From assembly GCF_048898065.1 (NCBI RefSeq), contig NZ_JBLWFI010000001.1:1550001-1614000 (forward strand): a stretch of 64,000 nucleotides of DNA. Reading direction: 5' to 3'. Positions 1 through 7,474 of this stretch are shown here, piece after piece (the first letter of the stretch is position 1; each line of letters starts with the position of its first letter). Made by a program: the position numbers and the translations under genes. Source of the stretch: Tepidibacillus_B infernus. Lineage in GTDB: Bacteria > Bacillota > Bacilli > Tepidibacillales > Tepidibacillaceae. Under the pieces are notes generated by a model, which saw only the letters and a list, made by a program, of their open reading frames with translations, was not told the origin of the DNA and did no database searches.

Positions 1-10
1 GTGCTGAAAA

Positions 11-1162
11 ATGAGAGTAAGCGGTTATTTTATTCCAACAGTAAATTTAATTGGTGCTGGTAGTGTGAAGGAGGTTGGAGAGCGAGTTAAGACCTTAGGG
101 GGTAAAAAGGTTTTAATCGTTACAGATGCTTTTTTAGCGAAAATAGGAATGGCTGATCAAGTAAAAGGCTTGATTCAAGAGGCTGGTTTAGAAGCTGTGA
201 TCTTTGATGGCGTAGAACCTAATCCAACCGACCGTAATGTAGAAGATGGCCTTAAAGTATGGAAAGAAAATGGTTGTGATGCACTGGTTTCCTTAGGTGG
301 TGGATCATCACATGATTGTGCGAAAGGCATTGGTCTTGTTGCAGCAAATGGAGGAAAAATTCATGATTACGAGGGAGTAGATAAATCCAGTAATCCGTTT
401 GTACCATTCGTGGCTGTGAACACAACCGCTGGTACTGCATCTGAAATGACACGTTTCTGCATTATTACTGACACAAGCCGTAAAGTAAAAATGGCTATTG
501 TCGATTGGAGAGTTACTCCTGCCGTATCGATTAACGATCCAGAGTTAATGGTAGGAATGCCACCATCACTAACAGCTGCAACAGGAATGGATGCATTAAC
601 CCATGCCATTGAAGCATATGTATCAACAGATGCGAATCCATTAACAGATTCTGCTGCGTTAATGGCGATTGAGATTATTTCTGAGTACTTACCAAAAGCT
701 GTTGCAAATGGTTCCAATATAGAAGCTCGTGAAAAAATGGCATATGCTCAATTCTTAGCAGGAATGGCATTTAACAATGCAAGTCTAGGCTATGTTCATG
801 CAATGGCTCATCAATTGGGTGGTTATTATAATTTACCACATGGTGTATGTAATGCAATTCTACTCCCACATGTTGAGCAATTTAACCTTATTGCTGCTCC
901 TGAACGTTTCCGTGATATAGCAGTAGCAATGGGTGAAAATATTGACGGACTTTCAGTAAATGAAGCAGCTCAAAAAGCGATTGAGGCAATTAAGAGATTA
1001 TCTACATCGATTGGAATTCCATCAGGATTAGCGGAGTTAGGTGTAAAAGAAGAAGATTTCGAGATTATGGCAACGAATGCGCAAAAAGATGCCACACACC
1101 TTACCAATCCAAGAAAAGCAACCTTAGAGGAAATCATGCAAATCTTTAAAAATGCAATGTAA
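11..1162 (+). CDS. Iron-containing (group III) alcohol dehydrogenase
   Basis: NAD(P)-dependent interconversion of an alcohol and its aldehyde in the cytoplasm. The 383-residue length, the early FIPTVNLIGAG segment, the nucleotide-binding GGGSSHD motif near residue 97, and the metal-ligand segments DALTHAIEAY, HAMAHQLGG and LPHGVCNAILLPH are those of the Fe-ADH family. Overall it resembles the Bacillus methanol dehydrogenase/1,3-propanediol dehydrogenase/lactaldehyde reductase subgroup; the real substrate cannot be read from sequence. Only 10 bases precede the ATG, so the promoter and ribosome site are outside or unclear. A strong hairpin follows the stop. Confidence 0.93.
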   Translation: MRVSGYFIPTVNLIGAGSVKEVGERVKTLGGKKVLIVTDAFLAKIGMADQVKGLIQEAGLEAVIFDGVEPNPTDRNVEDGLKVWKENGCDALVSLGGGSSHDCAKGIGLVAANGGKIHDYEGVDKSSNPFVPFVAVNTTAGTASEMTRFCIITDTSRKVKMAIVDWRVTPAVSINDPELMVGMPPSLTAATGMDALTHAIEAYVSTDANPLTDSAALMAIEIISEYLPKAVANGSNIEAREKMAYAQFLAGMAFNNASLGYVHAMAHQLGGYYNLPHGVCNAILLPHVEQFNLIAAPERFRDIAVAMGENIDGLSVNEAAQKAIEAIKRLSTSIGIPSGLAELGVKEEDFEIMATNAQKDATHLTNPRKATLEEIMQIFKNAM

Positions 1163-1181
1163 TTGAGACTGATCTTTTAAT

Positions 1182-1215
1182 CGGCTGTAGCCAAGAATTC
1201 CTTAGGCAGCAGCCG
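1182..1215 (+). terminator. Hairpin after the Fe-ADH gene
   Basis: CGGCTG pairs with CAGCCG and the interior GCCAAG pairs with CTTAGGC around an AATTC loop. The T-run after it is short (TTTAA), and the tnpB element starts 12 bases downstream. The same bases also encode the C-terminus of an IS3 transposase remnant on the opposite strand, so part of the symmetry may be coincidental. Confidence 0.5.
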
Positions 1216-1495
1216 TTTAACTTTAACTTCCCTCCGAAAGAAGTCTCCCACTTCTAAACGTGAAGGTGTGCCAGTACCAGTGAAAGTAGGAGATGAATTT
1301 CGGTTAGGCGTAGCCTAAAGTTGTCTTTTTTTTGCTATGATATAATTAGTCTTATATAAATGAAAGGCTGATATATCAATGAAATTAGACTGGGTGAAAA
1401 TTACAATATTTCCTTAGTAGAATGGAAGCACGATGTTGAGAAGCTTTTGCTTACTCACAACGGGTGGTGCGCCCATTGAAGTGAGGTGATTCGAT

Positions 1496-2429
1496 ATGGC
1501 AAACAAAGCATATAAGTTCCGTCTGTACCCAACACAAGAACAAGAGCAATTTCTTGCGAAAACCTTCGGTTGCGTTCGTTTCGTCTACAATAAAATGTTG
1601 GCTGAACGAAAGGAAACATATGAGAAGTTCAAGGACGACAAAGAAGCCTTGAAAAAGCAAAAATTCCCGACTCCTGCCAAGTACAAAAAGGAGTTTGCAT
1701 GGCTCAAAGAAGTCGATAGCCTTGCGTTGGCAAACGCTCAACTGAATTTGCAGAAGGCATACCAAAACTTCTTCTCTGGTCGTGTTGAATTTCCTAAGTT
1801 CAAAAGCCGCAAGGCGAGACAGTCCTACACAACCAACGTGGTCAACGGAAACATTATGCTTTTGGATGGCTATATCAAATTACCGAAACTGAAACTTGTA
1901 AAAATGAAACAACATCGGGAAATCCCGTCACATCATATCCTCAAGTCTTGTACGGTTTCTCGAACAAAAACAGGAAAATACTATGTTTCTATTCTCACTG
2001 AATACGAACATCAACCTACACAAAAAGAAGTACAAGCTGTTGTTGGATTAGATTTTTCCATGAATGGCTTATTCGTCGATAGCGAAGAAGGTAAGACAGC
2101 CAATTACCCTCGTTTCTATCGCCAAGCCTTGGGAAAATTAGCGAAGGAACAGCGTATTCTATCACGCAGAAAGAAAGGCTCTAATCGTTGGCACAAACAG
2201 GTTCNNNNNNNNNNNNNNNNNNNNNNNNNNNNNNNNNNNNNNNNNNNNNNNNNNNNNNNNNNNNNNNNNNNNNNNNNNNNNNNNNNNNNNNNNNNNNNNN
2301 NNNNNNNNNNNNNNNNNNNNNNNNNNNNNNNNNNNNNNNNNNNNNNNNTGTGATTGTGGTTTTGTGGCAGATAGAGATTGGAACGCTTCTATCAATATCA
2401 AGCGTGAAGGATTGCGACTGTTAGTATAA
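1496..2429 (+). CDS. tnpB: TnpB RNA-guided nuclease (interrupted by assembly gap)
   Basis: TnpB is the Cas12-ancestor nuclease of IS200/IS605 elements; it uses an RNA from the element's right end to cut DNA next to a short motif. The visible N-terminal 236 residues start MANKAYKFRLYPT and include the helical domain and the first RuvC Asp in VGLDFSMNG. After the gap the frame resumes at CDCGFVADRDWNASINIK, holding part of the zinc finger and the last RuvC Asp, and stops at 2429. The N-run does not keep the frame, so its length is only nominal. The ribosome site GTGAGGTG precedes the ATG. Confidence 0.88.
2205..2348. other. Assembly gap (144 N)
   Basis: Run of N inside tnpB copy 1. A second gap lies inside copy 2, so both probably reflect repeat collapse in a short-read assembly. 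Confidence 0.98.
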
Positions 2430-2541
2430 TCATAAATAGAGCATGGAACAGGCTCGATAGCTAAGTAAATTTCGTACCGTTAGGTGCGATTACCTTAGAA
2501 GCCCCCACCTCTAAGCGAAGCGTAGGTAGCGGGTAGTTCAC
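2349..2541 (+). ncRNA. Candidate omega-RNA (reRNA) of tnpB copy 1
   Basis: In the TnpB family the guide RNA spans the 3' end of tnpB and the right end, with its guide taken from flanking DNA. Here the right end contains CCACCTCTAAGCG paired with the AGGT of GTAGGTAGCGGG. Copy 2 has GGTGG at the same place, giving a perfect CCACCT/AGGTGG stem, so copy 1 carries one stem-weakening change. The guide would be the sequence from 2542 (TTGAATTCG...), which is the interrupted IS3 sequence. Exact ends are inferred. Confidence 0.55.
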
Positions 2542-2802
2542 TTGAATTCGTTCCTCGTTATAAAATTTTATATAATCACTTAACAGCTTCCGCCATTTCT
2601 CAAGAATCTTAAATTTATAAAGGTAAAGGCACTCCGTTTTTAGATGACTAAAGAAATTCTCAATGTTCGCGTTATCCAAACAATTTCCTTTTCCCCATAA
2701 AAAATCCCTCCTAAGTAAACAGTACAACCCTTTCTTTTTTCTGTCTACTATAGAGGGATCATATCAAAAAATGATCAGTCCTTTTCTTATTTCTATCGTT
2801 CA

Positions 2803-3012
2803 CTATTTCTTTTTATTCATACTTTGCATCATCTTATTCATTTGATTTAATTGTTTTTGGTTCAAATTTACACCCATTTGTCTAGCCATTTGTTGAATTT
2901 GCTTATTATCCATTGACATATTTGTCATCTGTTTACGTAAATAATATACTCCACCAGCAAATCCTGCTACGCCACCTGCAATAAATGTAAGAATAGGGAT
3001 AACGATATCCAT
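2803..3012 (-). CDS. yneF: YneF family (UPF0154) membrane protein
   Basis: Small 69-residue protein with one N-terminal membrane segment (IVIPILTFIAGGVAGFAGGV), then YYLRKQM and a polar Met/Gln/Asn-rich tail; this is the usual architecture of YneF. Its function is unknown in the family. Ribosome site AGGAGAAATAATA before ATG. It stands alone between the IS remnant and pepV. Confidence 0.88.
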   Translation of the reverse strand: MDIVIPILTFIAGGVAGFAGGVYYLRKQMTNMSMDNKQIQQMARQMGVNLNQKQLNQMNKMMQSMNKKK

Positions 3013-3099
3013 TATTATTTCTCCTTTATTATAATAATCTCTCTACTATCTTAACGGAAAATAGTACTGTTGAATAGTGGCTGATTTTATCCATCTCTA

Positions 3100-4509
3100 T
3101 TATTTCGCCAATTCATAGATCGCTTGCGCATAAATCGCTGTTGCTTTCAATAAATCCTCTATTTCGATATATTCATCCTTTTGGTGAGCTGTTTCCACTT
3201 TCCCGGGAAATAAGGGACCAAATGCTACACCAACTTGTAATGCTCTAGCATAAGTACCGCCTCCGATAGAAAGAAGCGTGGCTTCCTCCCCTATCTGTTC
3301 CTTGTATACTTTTTGCAATGTCTTGACCAAAGAATGATTTTTGTCTACATGGTGCGGTTTAGAATTGTCGATATTGGTAATGGTAATTCCCCATAGTATA
3401 CCATTCCCTTCTATTTTACGAATCATTTGTTCGTATAGAGTCGTTACAGGATAACGAACATTTAAAGTAATCGTAGCTTTATCCTTTTCCATTTTTAAAA
3501 TACCAGAGTTTACGGTTAAGGCACCTGTTATTTCATCTTCATAGTTAATCCCTAGTTTTTGCCCGTCATAATCTCGATATAAAACCTGATCTGCCCACTT
3601 CATCCAAGGATCAATATGAAGCCATTGCTCGACTCTCATTAGAAAATGAATCAGTTCTAATCCTGCGTTTACCCCTTTATCTGGTTCCATGCCATGGGCA
3701 GAAACTCCAGCTAATGTAATGATTAAATTCTCACCATTCAACGATACATCTCCATGATGGGGATATTCCTTTAAAAACTGTTCAAAGGAAGATTGAATTT
3801 GTTCAAGTTGCTCTGCCATTCCATGAATCACAACGTTTGCCAGATCTGGAACCATATTAGGTCGTTTGCCTGATACAAAAGATTGAACAAATGCCTTTTG
3901 GCTTGTCACTCTTTCTTGATGTTTAGCTTCTAAGGTAATATCAGCAATTCCTTTTTCAGCAATAATGATCGGAAAATCTGCATCGGGAGCAAACCCCATT
4001 GCAGGCATTTCTTCTCGTTCAAAATAATAATGAACTCCTCGCCAATGCGATTCTTCGTCTGTTCCAAAAATAATTCTAACTCTTTTATTTAAGTTTAAGT
4101 TAAGGTCTTTTACAATTTTTGCAGCGTAAATAGTGGCCATTGTTGGCCCTTTGTCATCAATAGCACCCCTTGCGAAAATTTTACCATCTCTTACTTCTGC
4201 AGCATATGGAGGAGTAGTCCAACCATCCCCTTCAGGAACCACATCAACATGACAAAGAATCCCAATGATTTCATTCCCTTGGCCAATTTCTGCGTGGCCA
4301 GCATAACCATCAAGATTTTTGACATTCATTCCTGAAGCTTCACATGTATCTAACGCATATTCTAATGCCTCTTTAATTCCTTTTCCAAAAGGAGCATTTT
4401 CATTTTTCTCTTCTTCATTTAATACACTTTTGATCTTTAAAAATTCCTGGGTGTCTCTTATCAGATCTTCTTTTCTAAGTTCCACTTCTTTTAACCAATC
4501 AATCATCAT
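3100..4509 (-). CDS. pepV: Dipeptidase PepV (M20 metallopeptidase)
   Basis: Zinc dipeptidase releasing amino acids from dipeptides in the cytoplasm. The metal-site motifs are in order: GILCHVDVVPEGDGW, ARGAIDDKGP and GTDEESHWRG, followed by the lid domain and the late GGGTYARAL motif of PepV. About 470 residues is the normal length. I chose the ATG at 4509 because the AGGG ribosome site abuts an earlier in-frame ATG at 4515. The start lies inside the end of relQ (ends 4499), so the two genes are probably translationally coupled. Confidence 0.92.
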   Translation of the reverse strand: MMIDWLKEVELRKEDLIRDTQEFLKIKSVLNEEEKNENAPFGKGIKEALEYALDTCEASGMNVKNLDGYAGHAEIGQGNEIIGILCHVDVVPEGDGWTTPPYAAEVRDGKIFARGAIDDKGPTMATIYAAKIVKDLNLNLNKRVRIIFGTDEESHWRGVHYYFEREEMPAMGFAPDADFPIIIAEKGIADITLEAKHQERVTSQKAFVQSFVSGKRPNMVPDLANVVIHGMAEQLEQIQSSFEQFLKEYPHHGDVSLNGENLIITLAGVSAHGMEPDKGVNAGLELIHFLMRVEQWLHIDPWMKWADQVLYRDYDGQKLGINYEDEITGALTVNSGILKMEKDKATITLNVRYPVTTLYEQMIRKIEGNGILWGITITNIDNSKPHHVDKNHSLVKTLQKVYKEQIGEEATLLSIGGGTYARALQVGVAFGPLFPGKVETAHQKDEYIEIEDLLKATAIYAQAIYELAK

Positions 4510-5332
4510 TTCCATCCCTCACTATCAAACCGATTTTGTTTGCATCTTCAACTGCTTTCGCAAGTTGGTTACGGATATCTTCTAATTTGTCCATATTTTC
4601 AGTCTCATTCATATATTGATTTGCTTTTTCAATCAGGTCTTGGTTCTCAGAAATAGCTCCTAGCAAATATATCATTTGAATTAAATTTTGGATTTCGCGA
4701 TATAAGTTAAAATAAAGCTGAGCTTGAATAATTTCACCACGAATTTCAAACATTTCACTATCCAACTTTGCAGAAGCCACCGCTGCTTGTGTCAACCTCA
4801 ATTGAATATGTTCAGGTATCTTCCCATCATATTTATAACTGAGGGAATGTTCGATAGTAGCCCAGAAGTTCATTGCCATCGTTCTTAATTGAAATTCAAC
4901 ATAGACCTCGATTGGTCCATTGATTGTAATCACTTCATAGGCTACGATAACATGATAGCTTCGGTATCCGCTTTTTTTAGGATATCGAATGTAATCCTTC
5001 TTTTCAACAATTCTCATATCACTACGTTGTTCAATCATTTGTACAACTGTATCAATATCATCGACAAATTGAGAGATAATCCGTATTCCAGCGATATCCC
5101 TAATATGTTCTGAAATTTCTTGATCAACCGGCATATTAAGGATCTTTGCTTTACTTAAGATACTGTTTACCGTTTTTACTCGTCCGAAAACAAACTCGAT
5201 AGGTGAATGTATTTTCCTTTTTCGATATTCTTTTTTTAAATGGATAAATTTAACCACTAATTCGCCAACTGCTTGCTCATAAGGAATAAAAAAATGACTC
5301 CATTGTTCTTCATTCACTGAAATTTCCTCCAT
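4499..5332 (-). CDS. relQ: Small alarmone synthetase RelQ/YjbM-type (GTP pyrophosphokinase)
   Basis: Transfers pyrophosphate from ATP to GTP/GDP to make (p)ppGpp. It has the single synthetase domain without hydrolase: HSPIEFVFGRVK, DIAGIRIISQFVDD, KKSGYRSYH and MNFWATIEHSL all match YjbM/RelQ. It is 277 residues, about 65 longer than B. subtilis YjbM; the extra C-terminal part (from about residue 210, YFNLYREIQNLIQMIY) is helical and unlike anything I recognise. Co-transcribed with pepV by overlap. Confidence 0.9.
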   Translation of the reverse strand: MEEISVNEEQWSHFFIPYEQAVGELVVKFIHLKKEYRKRKIHSPIEFVFGRVKTVNSILSKAKILNMPVDQEISEHIRDIAGIRIISQFVDDIDTVVQMIEQRSDMRIVEKKDYIRYPKKSGYRSYHVIVAYEVITINGPIEVYVEFQLRTMAMNFWATIEHSLSYKYDGKIPEHIQLRLTQAAVASAKLDSEMFEIRGEIIQAQLYFNLYREIQNLIQMIYLLGAISENQDLIEKANQYMNETENMDKLEDIRNQLAKAVEDANKIGLIVRDGNDD

Positions 5333-5414
5333 TATAAAACCTCATATATATCTTTTTCTACATTTACCTTGATTATCCTTTATAAAAACAAGTACGATAT
5401 TCAAAGAGTAAAGA

Positions 5415-5443
5415 TTGCATTTTTTTCATACCTTATGTATGAT
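5415..5443 (+). promoter_or_regulatory. Sigma-A promoter of the selenoprotein gene
   Basis: TTGCAT at 5415, exactly 17 bases, then TATGAT at 5438. It lies 40 bases before the start codon at 5483. Confidence 0.65.
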
Positions 5444-5482
5444 TTCATAGGAAGATCTTTGATGTGAAGGTGAGGATTATAC

Positions 5483-5881
5483 ATGATAGAAACAAATGAA
5501 AAAGAAATTATGCAAGAAATAGATAAAAAAGAGGGTTTTGTGCTTGTCTTGTTTTCTACCCCTTTCTGAGGAAAGTGTGAAATCGCGGAGCGATTTCTAG
5601 AAGAAGTTTTACCTCAATTGCCTGAGTTCCCTGCTTTTAAATGCAATGTGAACTTTTCACCAAATATTGTGGAAAAATATCAGGTTTCAGCGGCTCCATC
5701 CTTTAAATTATTTGTTGATGGTGAAGTCGTTCAAACCTTATTCGGAATGAGATCACCTGATGATCTTTACTATACGTTAAAAAATTATGTGAAAAAAGAA
5801 GAAAACTACGAAGATATTTGGAGTACATTGTTTGCTGAAGCTGAAGAAAATAATGATGAAGAAAAGAAAGATAAAGAATAA
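5483..5881 (+). CDS. Selenocysteine-containing thioredoxin-like protein (UGA = Sec29)
   Basis: Reading from ATG 5483 (ribosome site AAGGTGAGG, 7 bases upstream) an in-frame TGA at 5567-5569 interrupts an otherwise continuous 132-residue thioredoxin-fold protein. The TGA falls exactly at the first active-site position: STPF-U-GKCEIAERF, so the usual CxxC is UxxC (Sec29, Cys32). Downstream family features continue, including VSAAPSFKLFVDGE with the cis-Pro. A SECIS-like hairpin starts 9 bases after the TGA. Expected role: thiol/selenol oxidoreductase or reductant of a peroxidase. Standard gene callers would report only a truncated 87-residue piece from 5618. Own promoter and terminator. Confidence 0.9.
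5567..5597 (+). promoter_or_regulatory. SECIS element (with UGA) of the thioredoxin-like selenoprotein
   Basis: UGA at 5567-5569, 9 bases, then a perfect 7-bp stem GAAATCG/CGATTTC (5579-5585 with 5591-5597) closing a CGGAG loop. The loop begins 17 bases after the UGA and contains the G residues that SelB recognises in bacterial SECIS loops. Confidence 0.82.
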
Positions 5882-5889
5882 TATCAAAG

Positions 5890-5928
5890 AAAAAGCATGT
5901 ACGTGACAGAGCTACGACATGCTTTTTT
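5890..5928 (+). terminator. Rho-independent terminator
   Basis: AAAAAGCATGT pairs with ACATGCTTTTTT, directly after the selenoprotein stop. Confidence 0.85.
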
Positions 5929-6060
5929 CTGAAAAAAATCTCTCCATTCAATCAATATTCCTACCAAGAAACCAAATAAATATAATTTGTAGAACGCATA
6001 AAGTGTTGAAAAATTTCCTCCATCTTAACTTTTGTTTTTATAAATCACGATGTACTATTG

Positions 6061-6236
6061 TCCACGTTAGCCCTGGCTCATTTTATATGTCTATGATTTT
6101 TTCCGATGTTGTTGTCTGTGTCTGTTCCAAATCGTTCTGACTTTGTTAAATTTCCTCTTGATTATTCGATTGATTTTGAGTTTCTTTTTCATTAGTTTGT
6201 TTAATCCAATCATTTAAGCCAAATTGTCAAACGGGA
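6061..6236. repeat. 176-bp direct repeat, copy 1
   Basis: Same orientation and 175/176 identical to 13574-13749; the one difference (TGTTAAATTT here, TGTTGAATTT there) turns a minus-strand CAA codon into TAA. On the minus strand the repeat encodes a gene tail beginning QFGLNDWIKQTNEK, preceded in both copies by Val-TGA. Confidence 0.93.
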
Positions 6237-6556
6237 GGGAAGTTAAAAACAACTTCATTTAATTGATCCATCTCACTTTTCACGAATTCAATTACCCATG
6301 TATTTGAAATAATTTTATTTTCTTTATAATTCCTACCTAATACATGACATAACTCTTCAATTATATTAATATTTGGAGTGTTGATTTTCATTTCTCTAAT
6401 GCTAAAATCACTTAATTGATCTACTACATTAAAATTTCTTTGTAATTCAATTTTGAAAGAAAGTTTCTGATTGGTGTCCAATGATGATAATGAAATAACT
6501 TCAAAGCAAACACCTCCATATATTGATAAATCTTCAATGAACTGCTTATGTAGACT
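6146..6556 (-). pseudogene. Decayed hypothetical gene fragment
   Basis: An open frame starts at 6556, right at the edge of structured element A, with no ATG/GTG/TTG before residue 27 (TTG at 6481), so the 5' end looks truncated. It reads LSFKIELQRNFNVVDQLS, later NTWVIEFVKSE and VVFNFPPV, then TGA (6227-6229), continues QFGLNDWIKQ and meets TAA at 6146. The TGA most likely replaces a Trp codon (FPPV-W-QFGLNDW). No SECIS-like hairpin follows it. The tail lies in the 176-bp repeat. I do not recognise the family. Confidence 0.6.
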
Positions 6557-6657
6557 CTTTCAGATAACGTCCTGGGTATCCCCAACTCCCTTGAGCTTAC
6601 AAGGATTTGCTAATGCCTTACCAGACTTGGAAGGCTAATGCAACGACTGACTCGGTT
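6557..6657 (+). repeat. Structured intergenic element, copy A
   Basis: About 100 bases, homologous to 7289-7388 and in the same orientation. Two hairpins: CCTTG-AGCTTA-CAAGG, then TTGC/GCAA plus GCCTT-a-CCA/TGG-AAGGC with a GACT loop and symmetric TAAT internal-loop strands. The stems differ from copy B by compensatory changes while loops are kept, which points to selection on RNA or single-stranded DNA structure. The coding strand is unknown. Confidence 0.65.
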
Positions 6658-6702
6658 AGTTAAAGGAATGTATCGTTGTTCTACTCACAAATTTCTCCCT
6701 CA

Positions 6703-6741
6703 ATAATAAAAAAACCCACAATTAGTTTATTTATTGTGGGT
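6703..6741 (-). terminator. Terminator of the toxin-antitoxin operon
   Basis: On the minus strand ACCCACAAT/ATTGTGGGT is followed by seven T. The hairpin overlaps the last codons of the toxin gene. Confidence 0.85.
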
Positions 6742-7036
6742 CAATTACAAGATGATTTAGTTCCCTTGCACCATGTATAAATGTTAAAATGACTACTTTA
6801 TCTTCTAGAATTTTATAAATTAATCTATACCTAAATATAAAAACTTCTCTTATAGTAGGATCTCTTAATTCTGGTACAATACGTCCTCTTTTTGGAAATT
6901 CACCTAAACTTCTAGCCTTATCTATTGTGGTATAGTAAAAAGAATGAGCAAAAGCTGGTGAATCTTCATACAGATAAGCAATAATTTTTTCTAAATCACG
7001 AGCAGCAGATTCGGACCATACTATTGTTTTAACCAT
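6731..7036 (-). CDS. RelE/ParE-family toxin
   Basis: 101-residue basic protein of the RelE/ParE fold: VWSESAARDLEKIIAYLYE at the N-terminus, FPKRGRIVPEL in the middle, and the terminal strands IREVFIFRYRLIYKI and VVILTFIHGARE. ParE toxins act on gyrase and RelE toxins cleave mRNA; the sequence does not decide between them. It overlaps its antitoxin by 16 bases and is translated after it, the normal order of such pairs. The module sits between structured elements A and B, so it may have arrived as a unit. Confidence 0.87.
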   Translation of the reverse strand: MVKTIVWSESAARDLEKIIAYLYEDSPAFAHSFYYTTIDKARSLGEFPKRGRIVPELRDPTIREVFIFRYRLIYKILEDKVVILTFIHGARELNHLVIDPQ

Positions 7037-7203
7037 TTTTCTAAACGCTTTTCTACTTCGTCATGAGATATTATATTCCCTTTATCTAAATCATCTAAAC
7101 CTTCTTTAATTTTCATTTGTACATATAGAGTATACTGTATATCCTCTAATGAAGCATTATCAGGAAGATTATCAATTATTTTCTTCACTTCATCTTTTAA
7201 CAT
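7021..7203 (-). CDS. Antitoxin of the RelE/ParE pair
   Basis: 60 residues: MLKDEVKKIIDNLPDNASLEDIQYTLY, then acidic helices ending HDEVEKRLEKWLKQ. LPDDATWEDI-type N-termini are common in antitoxins next to ParE-like toxins. The ATG at 7203 is preferred because the AAGGAG site abuts the earlier in-frame ATG at 7212. Probably binds the toxin and represses the operon. Confidence 0.8.
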   Translation of the reverse strand: MLKDEVKKIIDNLPDNASLEDIQYTLYVQMKIKEGLDDLDKGNIISHDEVEKRLEKWLKQ

Positions 7204-7288
7204 ATAAAACATCTCCTTGAAATTTTAAATAAATTATATCACATTTTTTATCAAGTGAAACTGCTTTAGAAAAAGAACGTTCTCCGAC

Positions 7289-7388
7289 CTTTCACATAAC
7301 GTTCTCGTATCCCCGACACCTCTGAGCTTACAGGGAATTGCTAATGCCTTGTCACACTTGACAGGCTAACGCAACAACCTACTTGGTT
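7289..7388 (+). repeat. Structured intergenic element, copy B
   Basis: Homologue of 6557-6657. CTCTG-AGCTTA-CAGGG replaces CCTTG/CAAGG of copy A with pairing kept, and GCCT-t-GTCA/TGAC-AGGC replaces the second stem, again with one bulged base and the flanking TTGC/GCAA. Conserved anchors are ATAACGT, GTATCCCC, GAGCTTACA, TTGCTAATGCC and GGCTAA. It lies between the antitoxin promoter side and the end of the BlaR1-like pseudogene. Confidence 0.65.
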
Positions 7389-7474
7389 TCATGCATTTTT
7401 AAATACTTCAACTTTAGCGTTAGGCATCTTATTCGCCCATAGTCAGGTCGCTGATCAGCCAACGGTCATTGACC

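Larger units (their letters stand above)
1228..2541 (+). mobile_element. IS200/IS605-type element, copy 1 (tnpB only)
   Basis: The ends were set by comparing the inverted second copy at 34226-35517. Both copies are preceded by TTTAAC, begin TTCCCTCCGAAAG and end GTAGTTCAC, after which the flanks differ. There are no terminal inverted repeats or target duplications, as expected of this family. Only tnpB is present; no Y1 tyrosine transposase (TnpA) gene is visible in the 268 bases before it, so this copy would need TnpA in trans. Positions 2205-2348 are unsequenced (N). Confidence 0.88.
1178..2727 (-). pseudogene. IS3-family (IS150-like) transposase remnant, split by a tnpB element
   Basis: The minus strand at 2727-2542 encodes the end of an IS3 OrfB transposase: GNCLDNANIENFFSHLK, the region of the last catalytic Glu, then FYNEERIQ. 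Removing the tnpB element at 1228-2541 joins this in frame to 1227-1178, which reads VKVKRLLPKEF and ends at TAA. So the element inserted into this gene without a target duplication. The N-terminal two thirds are missing. Around 2740-2765 there is a CTATAGTAGACAG-like stretch typical of IS3 termini, suggesting an internally deleted insertion sequence. Nonfunctional. Confidence 0.8.

Noticed and set aside
6227..6229. In-frame TGA before QFGLNDW (also in the second repeat copy) as a third selenocysteine
   Set aside because: No hairpin follows at SECIS distance, no redox motif surrounds it, a second nonsense codon follows in copy 1, and Trp fits the context; the two copies are not independent evidence.
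6557..7388. Structured elements as integron attC sites
   Set aside because: They are hairpin-rich and lie between accessory genes, but lack the RYYYAAC and GTTRRRY core sites, and no integrase gene is visible.
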